Numbered from the stretch's first letter, positions 9,186 through 18,969 are shown. The stretch is 64,000 nt of DNA from an uncultured Clostridia bacterium (GCA_944379995.1 CALWGF010000004.1:1-64000), one strand, 5' to 3'. Numbers and translations are program-made. Notes: generated by a model not told the origin, from the letters alone.

Positions 9186-9245
9186 AAAACCAACTTTGAT
9201 TTATATAAAAGTATAAAACTATCCCTATAAATCAAAATTGGTTTT
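9186..9245 (-). terminator. RAT-controlled leader terminator
   Basis: On the minus strand AAAACCAATTTTGATTTATA pairs with TATAAATCAAAGTTGGTTTT, then a long T-run follows. The 5' arm begins inside the RAT sequence, so RAT and terminator are mutually exclusive. This is the usual arrangement for BglG/LicT control. Confidence 0.9.
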
Positions 9246-9268
9246 GCCTGCCTTTCCAGTAACAATCC
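9240..9268 (-). promoter_or_regulatory. RAT antiterminator site for a LicT-type protein
   Basis: On the minus strand this 29-base element begins GGATTGTTACTGG and ends GGCAGGCAAAACC. It fits the pattern known from the Bacillus bglP and bglS (licS) leaders. It overlaps the terminator that follows and lies about 85 bases before the antiterminator gene. Confidence 0.93.
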
Positions 9269-9296
9269 AAAAATATATTTTATTGGCTACACCTAT

Positions 9297-9325
9297 ACTA
9301 TATATTATGCATTACATAAAGTCAA
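9297..9325 (-). promoter_or_regulatory. sigma-A promoter of the PTS operon
   Basis: On the minus strand TTGACT, a 17-base spacer and TATAGT lie just upstream of the RAT. The predicted start leaves the complete RAT in the transcript. Confidence 0.8.
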
Positions 9326-9407
9326 TAGAATTATATTTTTTCATTAATTATATATATATTTTAACACAAATTTTTGTATAAAAACAATAACAAAATTTTA
9401 CTATTAT

Positions 9408-10055
9408 TTATATTTTAGCTATATTAAGTATATCAATAGGTTTTTCAGCTATATATTTTGCCCCTGTTTCAATCAAAAGTTCTTTATCTCTAAATCCCCA
9501 AGTTACACCTATTGAGTCAACATCAGCATTAATTGCTGTTTCCATATCTGTGTCTGAATCACCTATATAAAGAACTTCTTCTTTATTTGCACCAAGAATT
9601 CTCATAGCTTCAATAACACTATCTGGAGCAGGTTTTTTAGCTATTCCTTCTCTTTCACCAACAGCTATATCAACAAGGTCACCAAAATATTCTTTGCAAA
9701 GCTCTTTTACAGCTTTATCGAATTTATTTGATACAACACCAACATTCATATCTTTTTCTTTAAGTGTTTTAAGAAGTGTCATAATTCCGTCATAAGGCTT
9801 TGTTTTATTTCTCATATTTACTGAATAATGTTCTTTAAAATCGGCTATACATTTTTCTATCATTCCATCACTTTCCCCTTGAGGTATAGCCTTAATCATA
9901 AGATTTTTAACACCTGTACCTACAAAACGTCTTACTTCATCAACAGTTCTTTCTTTATATCCATTTTTTGAAAGTGCAAAATTAGTACTGTCTGCCAAAT
10001 CATTAAGAGTATTTAAAAGAGTTCCATCAAGGTCAAATATAAAAGTATTTTTCAT
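9408..10055 (-). CDS. HAD-family phosphoglycolate phosphatase-like protein
   Basis: This 215-residue HAD hydrolase has motif I FDLDGTLLNTL, motif II VVSNK, motif III Lys in AKKPAPDSV and motif IV LYIGDSDTDMETA. It is closest in style to Gph/PpaX, which dephosphorylate phosphoglycolate or pyrophosphate; the true substrate is unproven. It follows the YibE/F gene with a 2-base gap, so the two are probably co-transcribed. Confidence 0.85.
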   Translation of the reverse strand: MKNTFIFDLDGTLLNTLNDLADSTNFALSKNGYKERTVDEVRRFVGTGVKNLMIKAIPQGESDGMIEKCIADFKEHYSVNMRNKTKPYDGIMTLLKTLKEKDMNVGVVSNKFDKAVKELCKEYFGDLVDIAVGEREGIAKKPAPDSVIEAMRILGANKEEVLYIGDSDTDMETAINADVDSIGVTWGFRDKELLIETGAKYIAEKPIDILNIAKI

Positions 10056-10057
10056 TT

Positions 10058-11272
10058 TTATTCCTCCATATCATAAAATTCAGTTTCCATTATGTTTTCT
10101 TGTTTTTTATTATGTTTTGAATAAAGAAAAGCAGCTATAAAAGAAGTAAACGGTATTGCAAAAAGTATACCTATACTTCCAACAAGTGCCTGAAGTATCT
10201 CAACAACAACCATTTCTCTATTCATAAGACTTAAAATATTAGGATTATATATTATAAGTAATAATACTGTTGAAAGAGAGCTACCTATATAAGCAAGTAC
10301 TAAAGTATTAGCCATAGTTCCCATAATATCTCTACCTATTGTAAATCCTGAACCTAAAAGCATTGAAAAATCAGCATATTTGACTTTTTTAGAGAGTTCA
10401 TAAAGTGATGATGAAATAGACATAGAAACGTCCATTACAGCTCCCATAGCACCTATTATTATAGAACCGAATATTATACCTAAAAGGTCAATAGGCTTTT
10501 CTGTATCAAGTAATGTTATATGTATTGATGTTTCATCTAAAACTCCTGTAAGATGCAAAGTCTTATTCATTATAAGTGTAAGTACACCTGCCAAAAGAAC
10601 CCCCGAAAAACAGCCTATTGTTGCTGAAAGAGTTTTTTTATCACAACCATTTACTATTATAAGTGTCATAATAATTGTATACAAACATATAACAATAGAT
10701 GTTATATAAATATTTGCTCCTGCAAGAACAGAAGGAACAAACACTCCAAATATAGAAAGACAAGTAAATCCTAATGAAACAATAGTATTAAATCCTTTTT
10801 TTCCGCCAAAAATAAGTATTAATAAAAGAAATATAATACCAAGTATAACAAGTTTATCTGTTCTTAATATTTCTGAATATATCCAATCTTTTGAAATATC
10901 AGTATTTTCACCTTCATCATGTGTAATAAGAACTTTGTCCCCCTCTTCAATTTGTCTTGTTACATATGGTGAAAAATTATCTATATTTTGTACTCCATTT
11001 ACTATTTTACCTTTATATTCACCACTTAATATTTCAGCCTTAAATGTTATTGTTGTATTAGACATAGTTGTATATTCATCTATATTATAATCATCTGTAC
11101 TAATATTTTTTATTTCTATTACTCTAGCCTTTTCTGCCATACCATTTTGACCTTGCCAAAGTGTTGATTTTCCAGTAAAAATTCTATTTCCAACTATTAT
11201 AAATACAATAGAAAATATAACTGTAATAATATACATTATTGCATTAATTTTATTTTTATTTATTTTTTTCAA
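10058..11272 (-). CDS. YibE/F-family membrane protein
   Basis: This 404-residue protein has a first helix at about 10-30, an extracytoplasmic beta-rich segment to about residue 135 (GKIVNGVQNIDNFSPYVTRQIEEGDKVLI) and then about seven membrane helices including GSIIIGAMGAVMDVSMSISS. That is the YibE/YibF family, of unknown function and possibly transport. The start is TTG with GGGAG about 10 bases upstream; the nearby ATG is out of frame and closes quickly. It is probably co-transcribed with the phosphatase gene after it. Confidence 0.85.
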   Translation of the reverse strand: MKKINKNKINAIMYIITVIFSIVFIIVGNRIFTGKSTLWQGQNGMAEKARVIEIKNISTDDYNIDEYTTMSNTTITFKAEILSGEYKGKIVNGVQNIDNFSPYVTRQIEEGDKVLITHDEGENTDISKDWIYSEILRTDKLVILGIIFLLLILIFGGKKGFNTIVSLGFTCLSIFGVFVPSVLAGANIYITSIVICLYTIIMTLIIVNGCDKKTLSATIGCFSGVLLAGVLTLIMNKTLHLTGVLDETSIHITLLDTEKPIDLLGIIFGSIIIGAMGAVMDVSMSISSSLYELSKKVKYADFSMLLGSGFTIGRDIMGTMANTLVLAYIGSSLSTVLLLIIYNPNILSLMNREMVVVEILQALVGSIGILFAIPFTSFIAAFLYSKHNKKQENIMETEFYDMEE

Positions 11273-11405
11273 TGTTTATCATCTCCCATAATTTATAATA
11301 ATACATTAATAGAAGTAAAAAATCAAAAAAAGATTACACAAGTTAAAATATATGATAAAATATTAAATAGTTTTATTAAAAAAATTCTTTTTGGAGAGTT
11401 GATTT

Positions 11406-12989
11406 ATGTCATATACAGCTTTATATAGAAAATATCGTCCTGACACATTTGAAGGTGTTGTTGGTCAGGAACATATTGTAAAAACATTAAAAAACCAAAT
11501 AAATAATGATAGAATATCTCATGCATATCTCTTTTGTGGAACACGAGGTACAGGAAAAACATCAACTGCAAAAATATTTGCAAAAGCAATAAATTGTGAA
11601 CATTTAGAAAATGGTGAACCTTGTGGAAAATGTAGCCCTTGTGTTGCTATGGCAGAAGGAAGAAGCGTAAATGTAATTGAAATTGATGCTGCATCAAACA
11701 ACAGCGTTGATAACATTAGAGAAATAAGAGAAGAAGTAAAATATCCACCTACCGAAGGAAAATATAAGGTATATATAATCGATGAATTTCATATGCTTTC
11801 ACCGGGGGCATTTAACGCTCTTTTGAAAACATTGGAAGAACCACCGGCTCATGTTATATTTATACTTGCAACAACAGACCCTCAAAAAGTACCTGTAACA
11901 ATACTTTCAAGATGTCAAAGATTTGATTTTAGAAGAATAACATCAGATGATATTGTAAATACATTACAAAAATATCTTGAAAATGAAAACATTGAAGCTG
12001 ATAAAGATGCTTTAAGATATATTTCTCATCTTGCTGACGGTTCAATGCGTGATTCATTAAGTATTCTTGACCAATGTCTTTCATTTTTCCATGGTGAAAG
12101 AATAACACTTGAAAAAGTAATTGATATTTCAGGTGCTGTTGATACAGCAGTATTTTTTGATACAGCAAAAGCTCTTTTTAACAGAGATATAAAAAGACTT
12201 ATGGATATAGTAGAAGAAGTTGTTATGCAAGGTAGAGATGTAAAACAGTTTGTTTCTGAATTTATAGAGCATTTAAGAAACCTTCTTGTTGCATATTCTG
12301 TTGAAGACCCTTCAAACCTTCTTGATATGTCAAAAGAAAATATAAAAGATTTAAAAACACAATGCAAAATAACTAATTCAGATGAACTTATATATCTTAT
12401 AAAAACATTTTCTGCATTATCAAATGAAATAAAGTATTCTGATAATGAAAGAATACTTCTTGAAGTAATGTTTATAAAACTTTGTACACCTTCAGCAGAA
12501 AAAAGTTTTGACGGACTTCTTGCAAGAATTACCGCCATAGAAAGAGTAGTTAAAGACGGTATTAAAATATCAGCTACTATTGAAAAATCATCACAACAGC
12601 CTAAAAAAGAGGTTAAAAAACCTATAAGACCAAGAGCCGAAAGTGATGATTTTAAAAGACTTAAAGATATGTGGCTTGATATGTGCGAAAACTTCGATAT
12701 GCCTTTAAGAGGAATGCTTCTTAAAAGTGAATTAAGACAAAAAGACTCTGAAACCGTATATATTTCTTGTGAAAAGTCTTTTGAAGAAAGTATAATAAAA
12801 AATAATTTACAAAGCATAAAAGAACTTATTGATGAAAAAACAGGTAAAGATTTTGAAATTGCAACAACAACAGAAGATGAATATTCAAAATGGCATTCTT
12901 TAACATATGGTGATGAAAATTCATCTTCCGAAGATGATGACTGGGCAAGTCTTATGACTAATATATTCCCTGATGCTGATATTTCATGA
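11406..12989 (+). CDS. dnaX: DNA polymerase III subunit gamma/tau
   Basis: This 527-residue clamp-loader subunit has Walker A GTRGTGKTSTAK (residues about 45-56), a zinc module CEHLENGEPCGKCSPC (about 64-79), a DEFHML Walker B and the LSRCQRFDFRR sensor region. The tau-like tail of about 160 residues is short and ends in an acidic stretch. It starts ybaB and recR, as in most Firmicutes. TTTTTGGAGAG precedes the ATG. The SRP RNA gene often found near dnaX is not in the short upstream gap. Confidence 0.97.
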   Translation: MSYTALYRKYRPDTFEGVVGQEHIVKTLKNQINNDRISHAYLFCGTRGTGKTSTAKIFAKAINCEHLENGEPCGKCSPCVAMAEGRSVNVIEIDAASNNSVDNIREIREEVKYPPTEGKYKVYIIDEFHMLSPGAFNALLKTLEEPPAHVIFILATTDPQKVPVTILSRCQRFDFRRITSDDIVNTLQKYLENENIEADKDALRYISHLADGSMRDSLSILDQCLSFFHGERITLEKVIDISGAVDTAVFFDTAKALFNRDIKRLMDIVEEVVMQGRDVKQFVSEFIEHLRNLLVAYSVEDPSNLLDMSKENIKDLKTQCKITNSDELIYLIKTFSALSNEIKYSDNERILLEVMFIKLCTPSAEKSFDGLLARITAIERVVKDGIKISATIEKSSQQPKKEVKKPIRPRAESDDFKRLKDMWLDMCENFDMPLRGMLLKSELRQKDSETVYISCEKSFEESIIKNNLQSIKELIDEKTGKDFEIATTTEDEYSKWHSLTYGDENSSSEDDDWASLMTNIFPDADIS

Positions 12990-13057
12990 TAATGTTGCAA
13001 CAAAATCAAGTATACTGTAAAATATAAAAAAACCAAATTTAGGAGGATTTAAAAATT

Positions 13058-13402
13058 ATGGCAAGAGGATTTAACCCAATGGGTGGTATGGGCGGAATGA
13101 ATATGAATAACCTTATGAAACAAGCCCAGAAAATGCAAAAACAAATGCTTGAAACACAGGAAGCTTTAGGAGAAAAAACTCTTGAAATGTCTTCTGGTGG
13201 TGGAGCTGTAAAAATTGTTATTTCAGGTAAAAAAGAAATAAAATCTATAAAAATCAATCCTGAAGTTGTTGACCCAGATGATGTTGAAATGCTTGAAGAC
13301 CTTGTTCTTTCAGCTGTAAATGAAGCTATTCGTCAGGCTGATGAAATGTATAATTCAGAAATGTCTAAAGTCACAGGAGGACTTGGCGGAGGTCTTTTCT
13401 AA
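13058..13402 (+). CDS. YbaB/EbfC-family nucleoid-associated protein
   Basis: This 114-residue protein has a Met/Gly/Asn-rich N-terminus, then the conserved [18 protein letters not shown] and a beta strand region with [21 protein letters not shown]. Family members bind DNA as dimers and are linked to recombination and repair. It lies between dnaX and recR with strong ribosome binding site AGGAGG. Confidence 0.95.
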   Translation: MARGFNPMGGMGGMNMNNLMKQAQKMQKQMLETQEALGEKTLEMSSGGGAVKIVISGKKEIKSIKINPEVVDPDDVEMLEDLVLSAVNEAIRQADEMYNSEMSKVTGGLGGGLF

Positions 13403-13405
13403 GCC

Positions 13406-14008
13406 ATGAACTTTTACGGTGACCCAATAACAAAACTTATAGAAGAGTTTGCCTCTCTCCCCGGAATAGGTGGAAAATCTGCTCAAAGACTTGCTTTTCA
13501 TGTTATAAATATGCCTAAAGAAAAAGCAATGGCTTTATCAGATGCAATACGTGATGCTATTGAAAATGTTCATTATTGTTCTGTATGTTGCAATCTTACA
13601 GATGATGACCCTTGTCCTGTATGTTCAAATACAAAAAGAAATCATAATATAATTATGGTTGTTGAAGACCCAAGGGATATGGCAGCATATGAGAGAACAA
13701 AAGAATTTAATGGTTTATATCATGTTTTACATGGAGCAATTTCACCAATGACAGGAGTAGGACCTTCTGATATAAAAATAAAAGAACTTCTTACAAGAAT
13801 TCAAAATAATACTGATATAGAGGAAATTATACTTGCAACAAACCCAAATGTTGAAGGTGAAGCAACAGCTATGTATATTAGCCGTCTTTTAAAACCAATG
13901 GGTATAAAAGTTACAAGAATAGCAAATGGTGTGCCTGTTGGTGGTGACCTTGAATATGTTGACGAAGTAACACTTTCAAGGGCATTAGAAGGTAGACGAG
14001 AATTATAA
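13406..14008 (+). CDS. recR: recombination mediator RecR
   Basis: This 200-residue RecR acts with RecF and RecO to load RecA at gaps. A helix-hairpin-helix ([22 protein letters not shown]), a four-Cys zinc finger ([16 protein letters not shown], residues about 54-69) and a Toprim domain ([14 protein letters not shown]) appear in order. The end is the usual ALEGRREL. It follows ybaB by 3 bases. Confidence 0.98.
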   Translation: MNFYGDPITKLIEEFASLPGIGGKSAQRLAFHVINMPKEKAMALSDAIRDAIENVHYCSVCCNLTDDDPCPVCSNTKRNHNIIMVVEDPRDMAAYERTKEFNGLYHVLHGAISPMTGVGPSDIKIKELLTRIQNNTDIEEIILATNPNVEGEATAMYISRLLKPMGIKVTRIANGVPVGGDLEYVDEVTLSRALEGRREL

Positions 14009-14015
14009 AAACAAA

Positions 14016-14044
14016 AATGTGACGGAAAACCCGTCACATTTTTT
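14016..14044. terminator. bidirectional terminator
   Basis: AATGTGACGG-aaaa-CCCGTCACATT followed by a T-run ends recR and the converging ABC operon. Confidence 0.85.
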
Positions 14045-14045
14045 A

Positions 14046-15002
14046 TTATCTTTCTTCCCTAAAGTAGTTTATACCACAACTTTCAGGAATATTATTTTCT
14101 TTAGATTGTTTTATTGATGTTATAACAAGAACAATAGCTGTTATAAGGAACGGAAGCATATCATAAAAAGCATTAGGAAAAGGAAATACTGTTTTTGGTA
14201 TATAATATTTAAGCACACGTAATGCACCAAATATAAATGAACCCCATATTGCATTTACAGGTTTCCAAGAAGCAAATATAACAAGTGCAACAGCAATCCA
14301 ACCAAGACCACCTACGTTATTACTTATCCATACACCACCGTTTATAATCATTGAACAATATGCTCCACCAATACCACAAATTCCTCCACCGATAATAAGA
14401 TTAATATATTTAAGTTTTGTAACTTTTATACCAGCAGCATCAGCAGCAGCAGGATTTTCACCTATGGCTCTTAAATTAAGACCAAGTCTTGTTTTATAAA
14501 GATAAAATCCCATTGCTATTGCTATTATTATTCCCATATACACAAAAGGATTGTATGAGAAAAACATTTTACCAATTATAGGTATATCACTAAGCATAGG
14601 TATATGTATATCTCTCATTTGAGCTGTTATATTTTCAGGAAGTTTTAAAGTTCCTGTTTCTGATTTTCCAAGCATATATATACCTATAAAGTTTGAAAGA
14701 CCAATACCAAATATTGTAAGTGTAAGACCTGTTACATTTTGATTTGCCATAAATGTTACAGTAAGAACAGCATATATTAAAGATGCAAGAGCTGCTGCAA
14801 CAAATGAAGCAATAATTGCAATAATAAAGTTATCTGTAACATATCCTGCCATAAATCCGGCACAAGCACCTATTGACATCATACCTTCAACACCAAGATT
14901 AAGATGTCCTACTTTTTCATTTATTATTTCACCTACGGTACCAAATAAAAGAGGTGTACCCGCAAGTACTGCTGCAACAAATATATTTAAAAACATATCC
15001 AT
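14046..15002 (-). CDS. ABC importer permease, BMP/nucleoside type (NupQ-like)
   Basis: This 318-residue permease of the branched-chain/simple-sugar fold has about nine helices. The FGTVGEIINEKVGHLNLGVEGMM opening and the central GENPAAADAAGIKV coupling loop are typical of the second permease of BmpA-NupOPQ-type systems. It follows the first permease gene with a 3-base gap and is the last of four genes. A nucleoside substrate is the family expectation, not something the sequence proves. Confidence 0.88.
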   Translation of the reverse strand: MDMFLNIFVAAVLAGTPLLFGTVGEIINEKVGHLNLGVEGMMSIGACAGFMAGYVTDNFIIAIIASFVAAALASLIYAVLTVTFMANQNVTGLTLTIFGIGLSNFIGIYMLGKSETGTLKLPENITAQMRDIHIPMLSDIPIIGKMFFSYNPFVYMGIIIAIAMGFYLYKTRLGLNLRAIGENPAAADAAGIKVTKLKYINLIIGGGICGIGGAYCSMIINGGVWISNNVGGLGWIAVALVIFASWKPVNAIWGSFIFGALRVLKYYIPKTVFPFPNAFYDMLPFLITAIVLVITSIKQSKENNIPESCGINYFREER

Positions 15003-15005
15003 TTT

Positions 15006-16100
15006 TTAGGCACCTCCTTTTTTGCGAAATACAAATTTATATCTTACAAAAAGTTCACAACCAAGTACAAAGAAAAGTATTATTCCTTGAAGTACATCGG
15101 CACAATCTGTTGAAAGACCATATGATGATTGTAAAACACTGCTTCCTTTTTCAAGTACACTAAAAAGGAATGATATTATAAATATCATTACAGGGTTAAG
15201 CTGTGCAAGCCACGCAACTATAATAGCAGTAAAACCTACACCTCCGGCAACAGCTGTTGTAAGTGTTTTGTCAGAGCCTGTTGCTTGTACCATTCCTGCA
15301 ATACCACATATTGCACCACTTAAAAACATTGTACGAAGTGTAATAAGTTTTACATTCATACCTGCATAACGTGCTGTTTCATGACTTTCTCCAACAACAC
15401 TTATTTCATATCCCTGTTTTGTATATTTAATATATATAAATACAAAAACAGTAAGTATTATAGCTATAATCCAACCTATATGTACTCCCATAACTCTATC
15501 AAGCATTGCATTTTTTGAGAATGTAGCAATTTTTGAATATCCTTGAGAACCGGGGTCCATCCAAGGACCATCTCTAAGATATGAAACAATATGTAATGCT
15601 ATATAATTAAGCATAAGTGTGAAAAGTGTTTCATTTGTATCAAATTTAGATTTAAAAAATGCTGGTATAAGCCCCCATAATCCACCACCTATAATTCCTG
15701 CTATAAACATAGCGAATATAAGAAGTGTATGATTAAGAGTGTCATGAAAAAGTGCAAAATATGAAGCAAATATTGCACCCATTATAATTTGACCTTCAGC
15801 ACCTATATTCCAAAATTTCATTTTAAATGCTAATGTAACACCTAAAGATGTTATAAGCAATGGTATCATTATTTTTACAGTACCTTGAAAAGCCATAACA
15901 CTTCTAAAAGCACCTGATATTATTGCACCATAAACAGCAAAAGGATTTTCACCTATACAAAGTATGAATACACCTCCAGCAACAATAGCAAGAAGAAATG
16001 CCATAATTCTTAATATAGCAACATTTTTTCCTGACATTTCAGATTTTTTTACTATACGTGCAAAAGGTTCTTTTGATTTTTGAACAGCCTGATTAGTCAT
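15006..16100 (-). CDS. ABC importer permease, BMP/nucleoside type (NupP-like)
   Basis: This 364-residue membrane protein has a longer cytoplasmic N-terminus and about nine helices, with the GAEGQIIMGAIFA and VGESHETARYAGMN motifs of NupP-like permeases. It overlaps the ATPase gene by 8 bp and precedes the second permease, so the order is binding protein, ATPase, permease, permease on one transcript. Confidence 0.88.
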   Translation of the reverse strand: MTNQAVQKSKEPFARIVKKSEMSGKNVAILRIMAFLLAIVAGGVFILCIGENPFAVYGAIISGAFRSVMAFQGTVKIMIPLLITSLGVTLAFKMKFWNIGAEGQIIMGAIFASYFALFHDTLNHTLLIFAMFIAGIIGGGLWGLIPAFFKSKFDTNETLFTLMLNYIALHIVSYLRDGPWMDPGSQGYSKIATFSKNAMLDRVMGVHIGWIIAIILTVFVFIYIKYTKQGYEISVVGESHETARYAGMNVKLITLRTMFLSGAICGIAGMVQATGSDKTLTTAVAGGVGFTAIIVAWLAQLNPVMIFIISFLFSVLEKGSSVLQSSYGLSTDCADVLQGIILFFVLGCELFVRYKFVFRKKGGA

Positions 16101-17628
16101 TTTCTTCTTCCTCTCCTATTGTTCCACCTGTCATAAGTATACCTATTTCTTCTTTTGTAGTTTTTCTTGCATCAACAATACCTGTTATTTTTCCATGACA
16201 AAGTACCATTATTCTATCTGAAAGCTCAAGTAAAACGTCAAGGTCCTCACCAATAAATATAACAGCAACACCTTTTTCTTTTTGCTCATTTAAAAGGTCA
16301 TATATTGTATATGAAGAATTAATATCAAGACCTCTTACAGGATATGCAGTTATTAAAAGATTTGGATTTGACTCAATTTCTCTTCCCAAAAGAACTTTTT
16401 GAACATTACCACCTGACATAAGTCTTACTGGCGTGTCAATACTAGGTGTTACAACTTTAAGTTTATCTTTAAGTTTTTTTGCAAGTTCTCTTGCAGGTTT
16501 TCTATCAACAAAAAATCCTTTTTTATCTTTATATGATTTTAAGAGCATGTTATCAACCATACCCATAGATGCAACAAGCCCCATTCCAAGCCTATCTTCC
16601 GGTACAAAACTCATACTTATACCAAGTTTAATTATTTCTGAAGGACTTTTACCTATAATATTTTCTTTTTTATAAAGTATAGCACCTTGTTTTGCTGGCA
16701 TAAGACCTGCTATTGTTTCGCAAAGTTCTTTTTGTCCGCTTCCGGCAACTCCCGCAACTCCAAGAATTTCACCAGTTTTTATATTAAAAGAAATATCATC
16801 AAGTGCTTTTGTTCCGTCACCTTTCATAACGGTAAGGTCCACTATTTTAAGTATTTTTTCTTTATTTTCAACTTCATTTCTTTCTATTTCAAGACTTACA
16901 GGACGTCCAACCATAAGCTCTGTAAGATGTTTTTCGTTAGTTTCAGATGTATTTACTGTATCAATACTTTTACCCTTTCTAAGTATTGTTACTCTATCGC
17001 TTATTGCCATAACCTCGTTAAGTTTATGAGTAATAATTATTATGGCACAGCCTTGTTCTTTCATTTTTCTTAAAAGTGCAAAAAGCTTTTCTGTTTCTTG
17101 TGGTGTTAAAACAGCAGTAGGTTCATCAAGTATAAGTATTTTTGCCCCTCTATATATAACTTTTAATATTTCAACAGTTTGCTTTTCACTTACAGACATA
17201 TTATAAATCTTCTTATCAGGGTCAATTTCAAGACCAAGATTTTTACTTATATTTCTTATTTCTTCTTTTAAAGCCTTTGGTTTCATTTTCTTTTTTTCTG
17301 TGCCAAGAATAATATTGTCCCCTGCACTAAAAACTTCAACAAGTTTAAAATGTTGATGTATCATACCAATACCAAGACTCATAGCATCAACAGGAGAATT
17401 TATATTTGCTTCTTCTCCACCTATATATATTGTACCTTTATCCTGATGATATATACCAGAAAGCATATTCATAAGTGTTGTTTTACCAGAACCATTTTCA
17501 CCAAGAAGTGCTAATATTTCACCATACTTAACTGTTAATTCTATATTGTCATTTGCTACAACACTTCCGAATGTTTTAGTTATACCTTTACACTCAATAG
17601 CATATTTAACTGTATTTTCATTATCCAT
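16093..17628 (-). CDS. ABC importer ATPase with two nucleotide-binding domains (NupO-like)
   Basis: This 511-residue protein has two ABC domains, the form that serves sugar/nucleoside importers. The first has Walker A GENGSGKTT, signature MSVSEKQTVEI and Walker B ILILDEPTAVL. The second has a degenerate Walker A region (GVAGSGQKEL), signature LMSGGNVQKVLLGRE and Walker B NLLITAYPVRGLD, as is normal in this family. It lies after the binding-protein gene, with a hairpin between them at 17661. Confidence 0.92.
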   Translation of the reverse strand: MDNENTVKYAIECKGITKTFGSVVANDNIELTVKYGEILALLGENGSGKTTLMNMLSGIYHQDKGTIYIGGEEANINSPVDAMSLGIGMIHQHFKLVEVFSAGDNIILGTEKKKMKPKALKEEIRNISKNLGLEIDPDKKIYNMSVSEKQTVEILKVIYRGAKILILDEPTAVLTPQETEKLFALLRKMKEQGCAIIIITHKLNEVMAISDRVTILRKGKSIDTVNTSETNEKHLTELMVGRPVSLEIERNEVENKEKILKIVDLTVMKGDGTKALDDISFNIKTGEILGVAGVAGSGQKELCETIAGLMPAKQGAILYKKENIIGKSPSEIIKLGISMSFVPEDRLGMGLVASMGMVDNMLLKSYKDKKGFFVDRKPARELAKKLKDKLKVVTPSIDTPVRLMSGGNVQKVLLGREIESNPNLLITAYPVRGLDINSSYTIYDLLNEQKEKGVAVIFIGEDLDVLLELSDRIMVLCHGKITGIVDARKTTKEEIGILMTGGTIGEEEEND

Positions 17629-17660
17629 AAGTCACCTCAATATCTATTATCTTTTAAAAA

Positions 17661-17682
17661 GGCGGTCATAAAAAAGACCGCC
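17661..17682 (-). terminator. intra-operon hairpin after the binding-protein gene
   Basis: GGCGGTC and GACCGCC form a stem followed on the minus strand by TTTTTAAAA. It lies between the BMP lipoprotein gene and the ATPase gene. Partial termination here would yield more binding protein than membrane complex. Confidence 0.7.
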
Positions 17683-17697
17683 CCTTTCATTTATAAA

Positions 17698-18870
17698 TTA
17701 TTTTTCAACTATGTTTTTAAAATACCAGTTTATACCACCTGTTATAGTAGCATCATCAAGTCCTTTTCCTTCTGCATCAATAACTTCACCTGTATTTGTT
17801 TCAATAGGACCTGTAAATACGTCCCATTCTCCAGACTCAATTCTTGCTTTTTCTTCTTCGATTTTTTCAACTGTTCCTTCTGCACAGAAATCTGCTAAAG
17901 GAGCTAAATCAACAAGACCTTCATGAATTCCACCAAAATAGTTTTCGCCTGTCCATTTTCCGTCAATTATTGACTGTACTGCATATGTATAATATGCTCC
18001 CCAGTTCCATATTGTTGATGTTAAAACAGCTTTTGGAGCATCTTTTGACATATCAGAATTATAACCTACACCATAAACACCTGCTGCTTCTGCTGCAAGC
18101 TGTGGGTTTGGAGTGTCACAATGCTGACCTATAACGTCACAACCTTCTGCTATAAGAGCATCTGCTGCTTGTTTTTCACCTTCTGGGTCAAACCAGCTAT
18201 TTGTTGTTTTTACATAAACTTTAGCATCAGGATTTACAGCATTTACACCCATAGCAAAGGCATTTGCACCACCTGTAACTTCTGAGTTATCTTTTCCCCA
18301 AGCTGCTACATAACCGATTTTATCTGTTTCTGTTTTTAAACCAGCAGCAATACCTGTAAGGTATCTTGATTGATAAATTCTACCGAAGTAGTTATTAAAG
18401 TTTTTTCCGTTTGATTTATAACCTGTACCATGTGAGAATATAACATCTGGGTATTCTTCTGCAAGAAGTTCACATGTATCCATATATCCCCAGCTAGTAG
18501 CAAAAATTACATTGCAACCTTCTTCTATACATTCAAGCATAGCTGTTTCTATTGCTGTTGGGTCATCATCTGCAACGTCATTTTTTCTTATAATCTGACT
18601 ATCATCAAGACCAATTTCTTTTTGCATTGCAACTATACCTTGGTCATGTGTATATGTATAACCAGAACCTTCAGCAGGGTTTGAAATATGGATAACTCCT
18701 ATTTTTATGTCCTCCTTAGCTATGGCTGGCATAACACCTTCAGAGCCGCCTTCTGTTTCAACTGTTGTGTTATTATCATTTGCTTCATTAGTGCTAGAAC
18801 TGCTACTACAACCAGTAAATGCACTTAATGCCATTACTAAAGCAAGTGTAATACCCAAAAATTTTTTCAT
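17698..18870 (-). CDS. BMP-family substrate-binding lipoprotein
   Basis: This 390-residue lipoprotein is the extracellular receptor of the importer encoded after it. A signal peptide ends at the lipobox LSAFTGC (lipidated Cys near residue 21), then a Ser/Asn/Thr-rich linker leads to the periplasmic-binding fold starting IAKEDIKIGVIHISNP. FATSWGYMDTCELLAEEYPDV and IYQSRYLTGIAAGLKT are BMP/Med/TmpC family segments. Relatives bind purine nucleosides. GGAGGAG precedes the ATG. Confidence 0.92.
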   Translation of the reverse strand: MKKFLGITLALVMALSAFTGCSSSSSTNEANDNNTTVETEGGSEGVMPAIAKEDIKIGVIHISNPAEGSGYTYTHDQGIVAMQKEIGLDDSQIIRKNDVADDDPTAIETAMLECIEEGCNVIFATSWGYMDTCELLAEEYPDVIFSHGTGYKSNGKNFNNYFGRIYQSRYLTGIAAGLKTETDKIGYVAAWGKDNSEVTGGANAFAMGVNAVNPDAKVYVKTTNSWFDPEGEKQAADALIAEGCDVIGQHCDTPNPQLAAEAAGVYGVGYNSDMSKDAPKAVLTSTIWNWGAYYTYAVQSIIDGKWTGENYFGGIHEGLVDLAPLADFCAEGTVEKIEEEKARIESGEWDVFTGPIETNTGEVIDAEGKGLDDATITGGINWYFKNIVEK

Positions 18871-18936
18871 AATTCTCCTCCTTAAAAATACACATAATAT
18901 TTTATTGTACAGGTTTTTAAAACCTTAAAATATAAA

Positions 18937-18969
18937 AAGGCAAAACAATATAAATGTTTTGCCTATTTT
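18937..18969. terminator. terminator-like hairpin in the leader of the BMP operon
   Basis: AGGCAAAACA and TGTTTTGCCT form a perfect stem with T-rich runs on both strands. It lies about 70 bases before the BMP gene and no gene ends here on either strand. It may be an attenuator of the BMP operon. The rest of the gap up to mreB (18970-19377) is very AT-rich and holds no other structure that could be named, apart from the mreB promoter. Confidence 0.6.

Noticed and set aside
11273..11405. SRP (4.5S-like) RNA gene upstream of dnaX
   Set aside because: The SRP RNA often lies here in Firmicutes, but the gap is AT-rich and lacks the conserved GGAA/AGCA helix 8 bases.
12026..13036. 336-codon open frame on the minus strand opposite dnaX
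   Set aside because: It lies fully antisense to a well-conserved gene, has Ser/Phe/Ile-rich low-complexity composition and no ribosome binding site. It is a shadow of dnaX codon usage.
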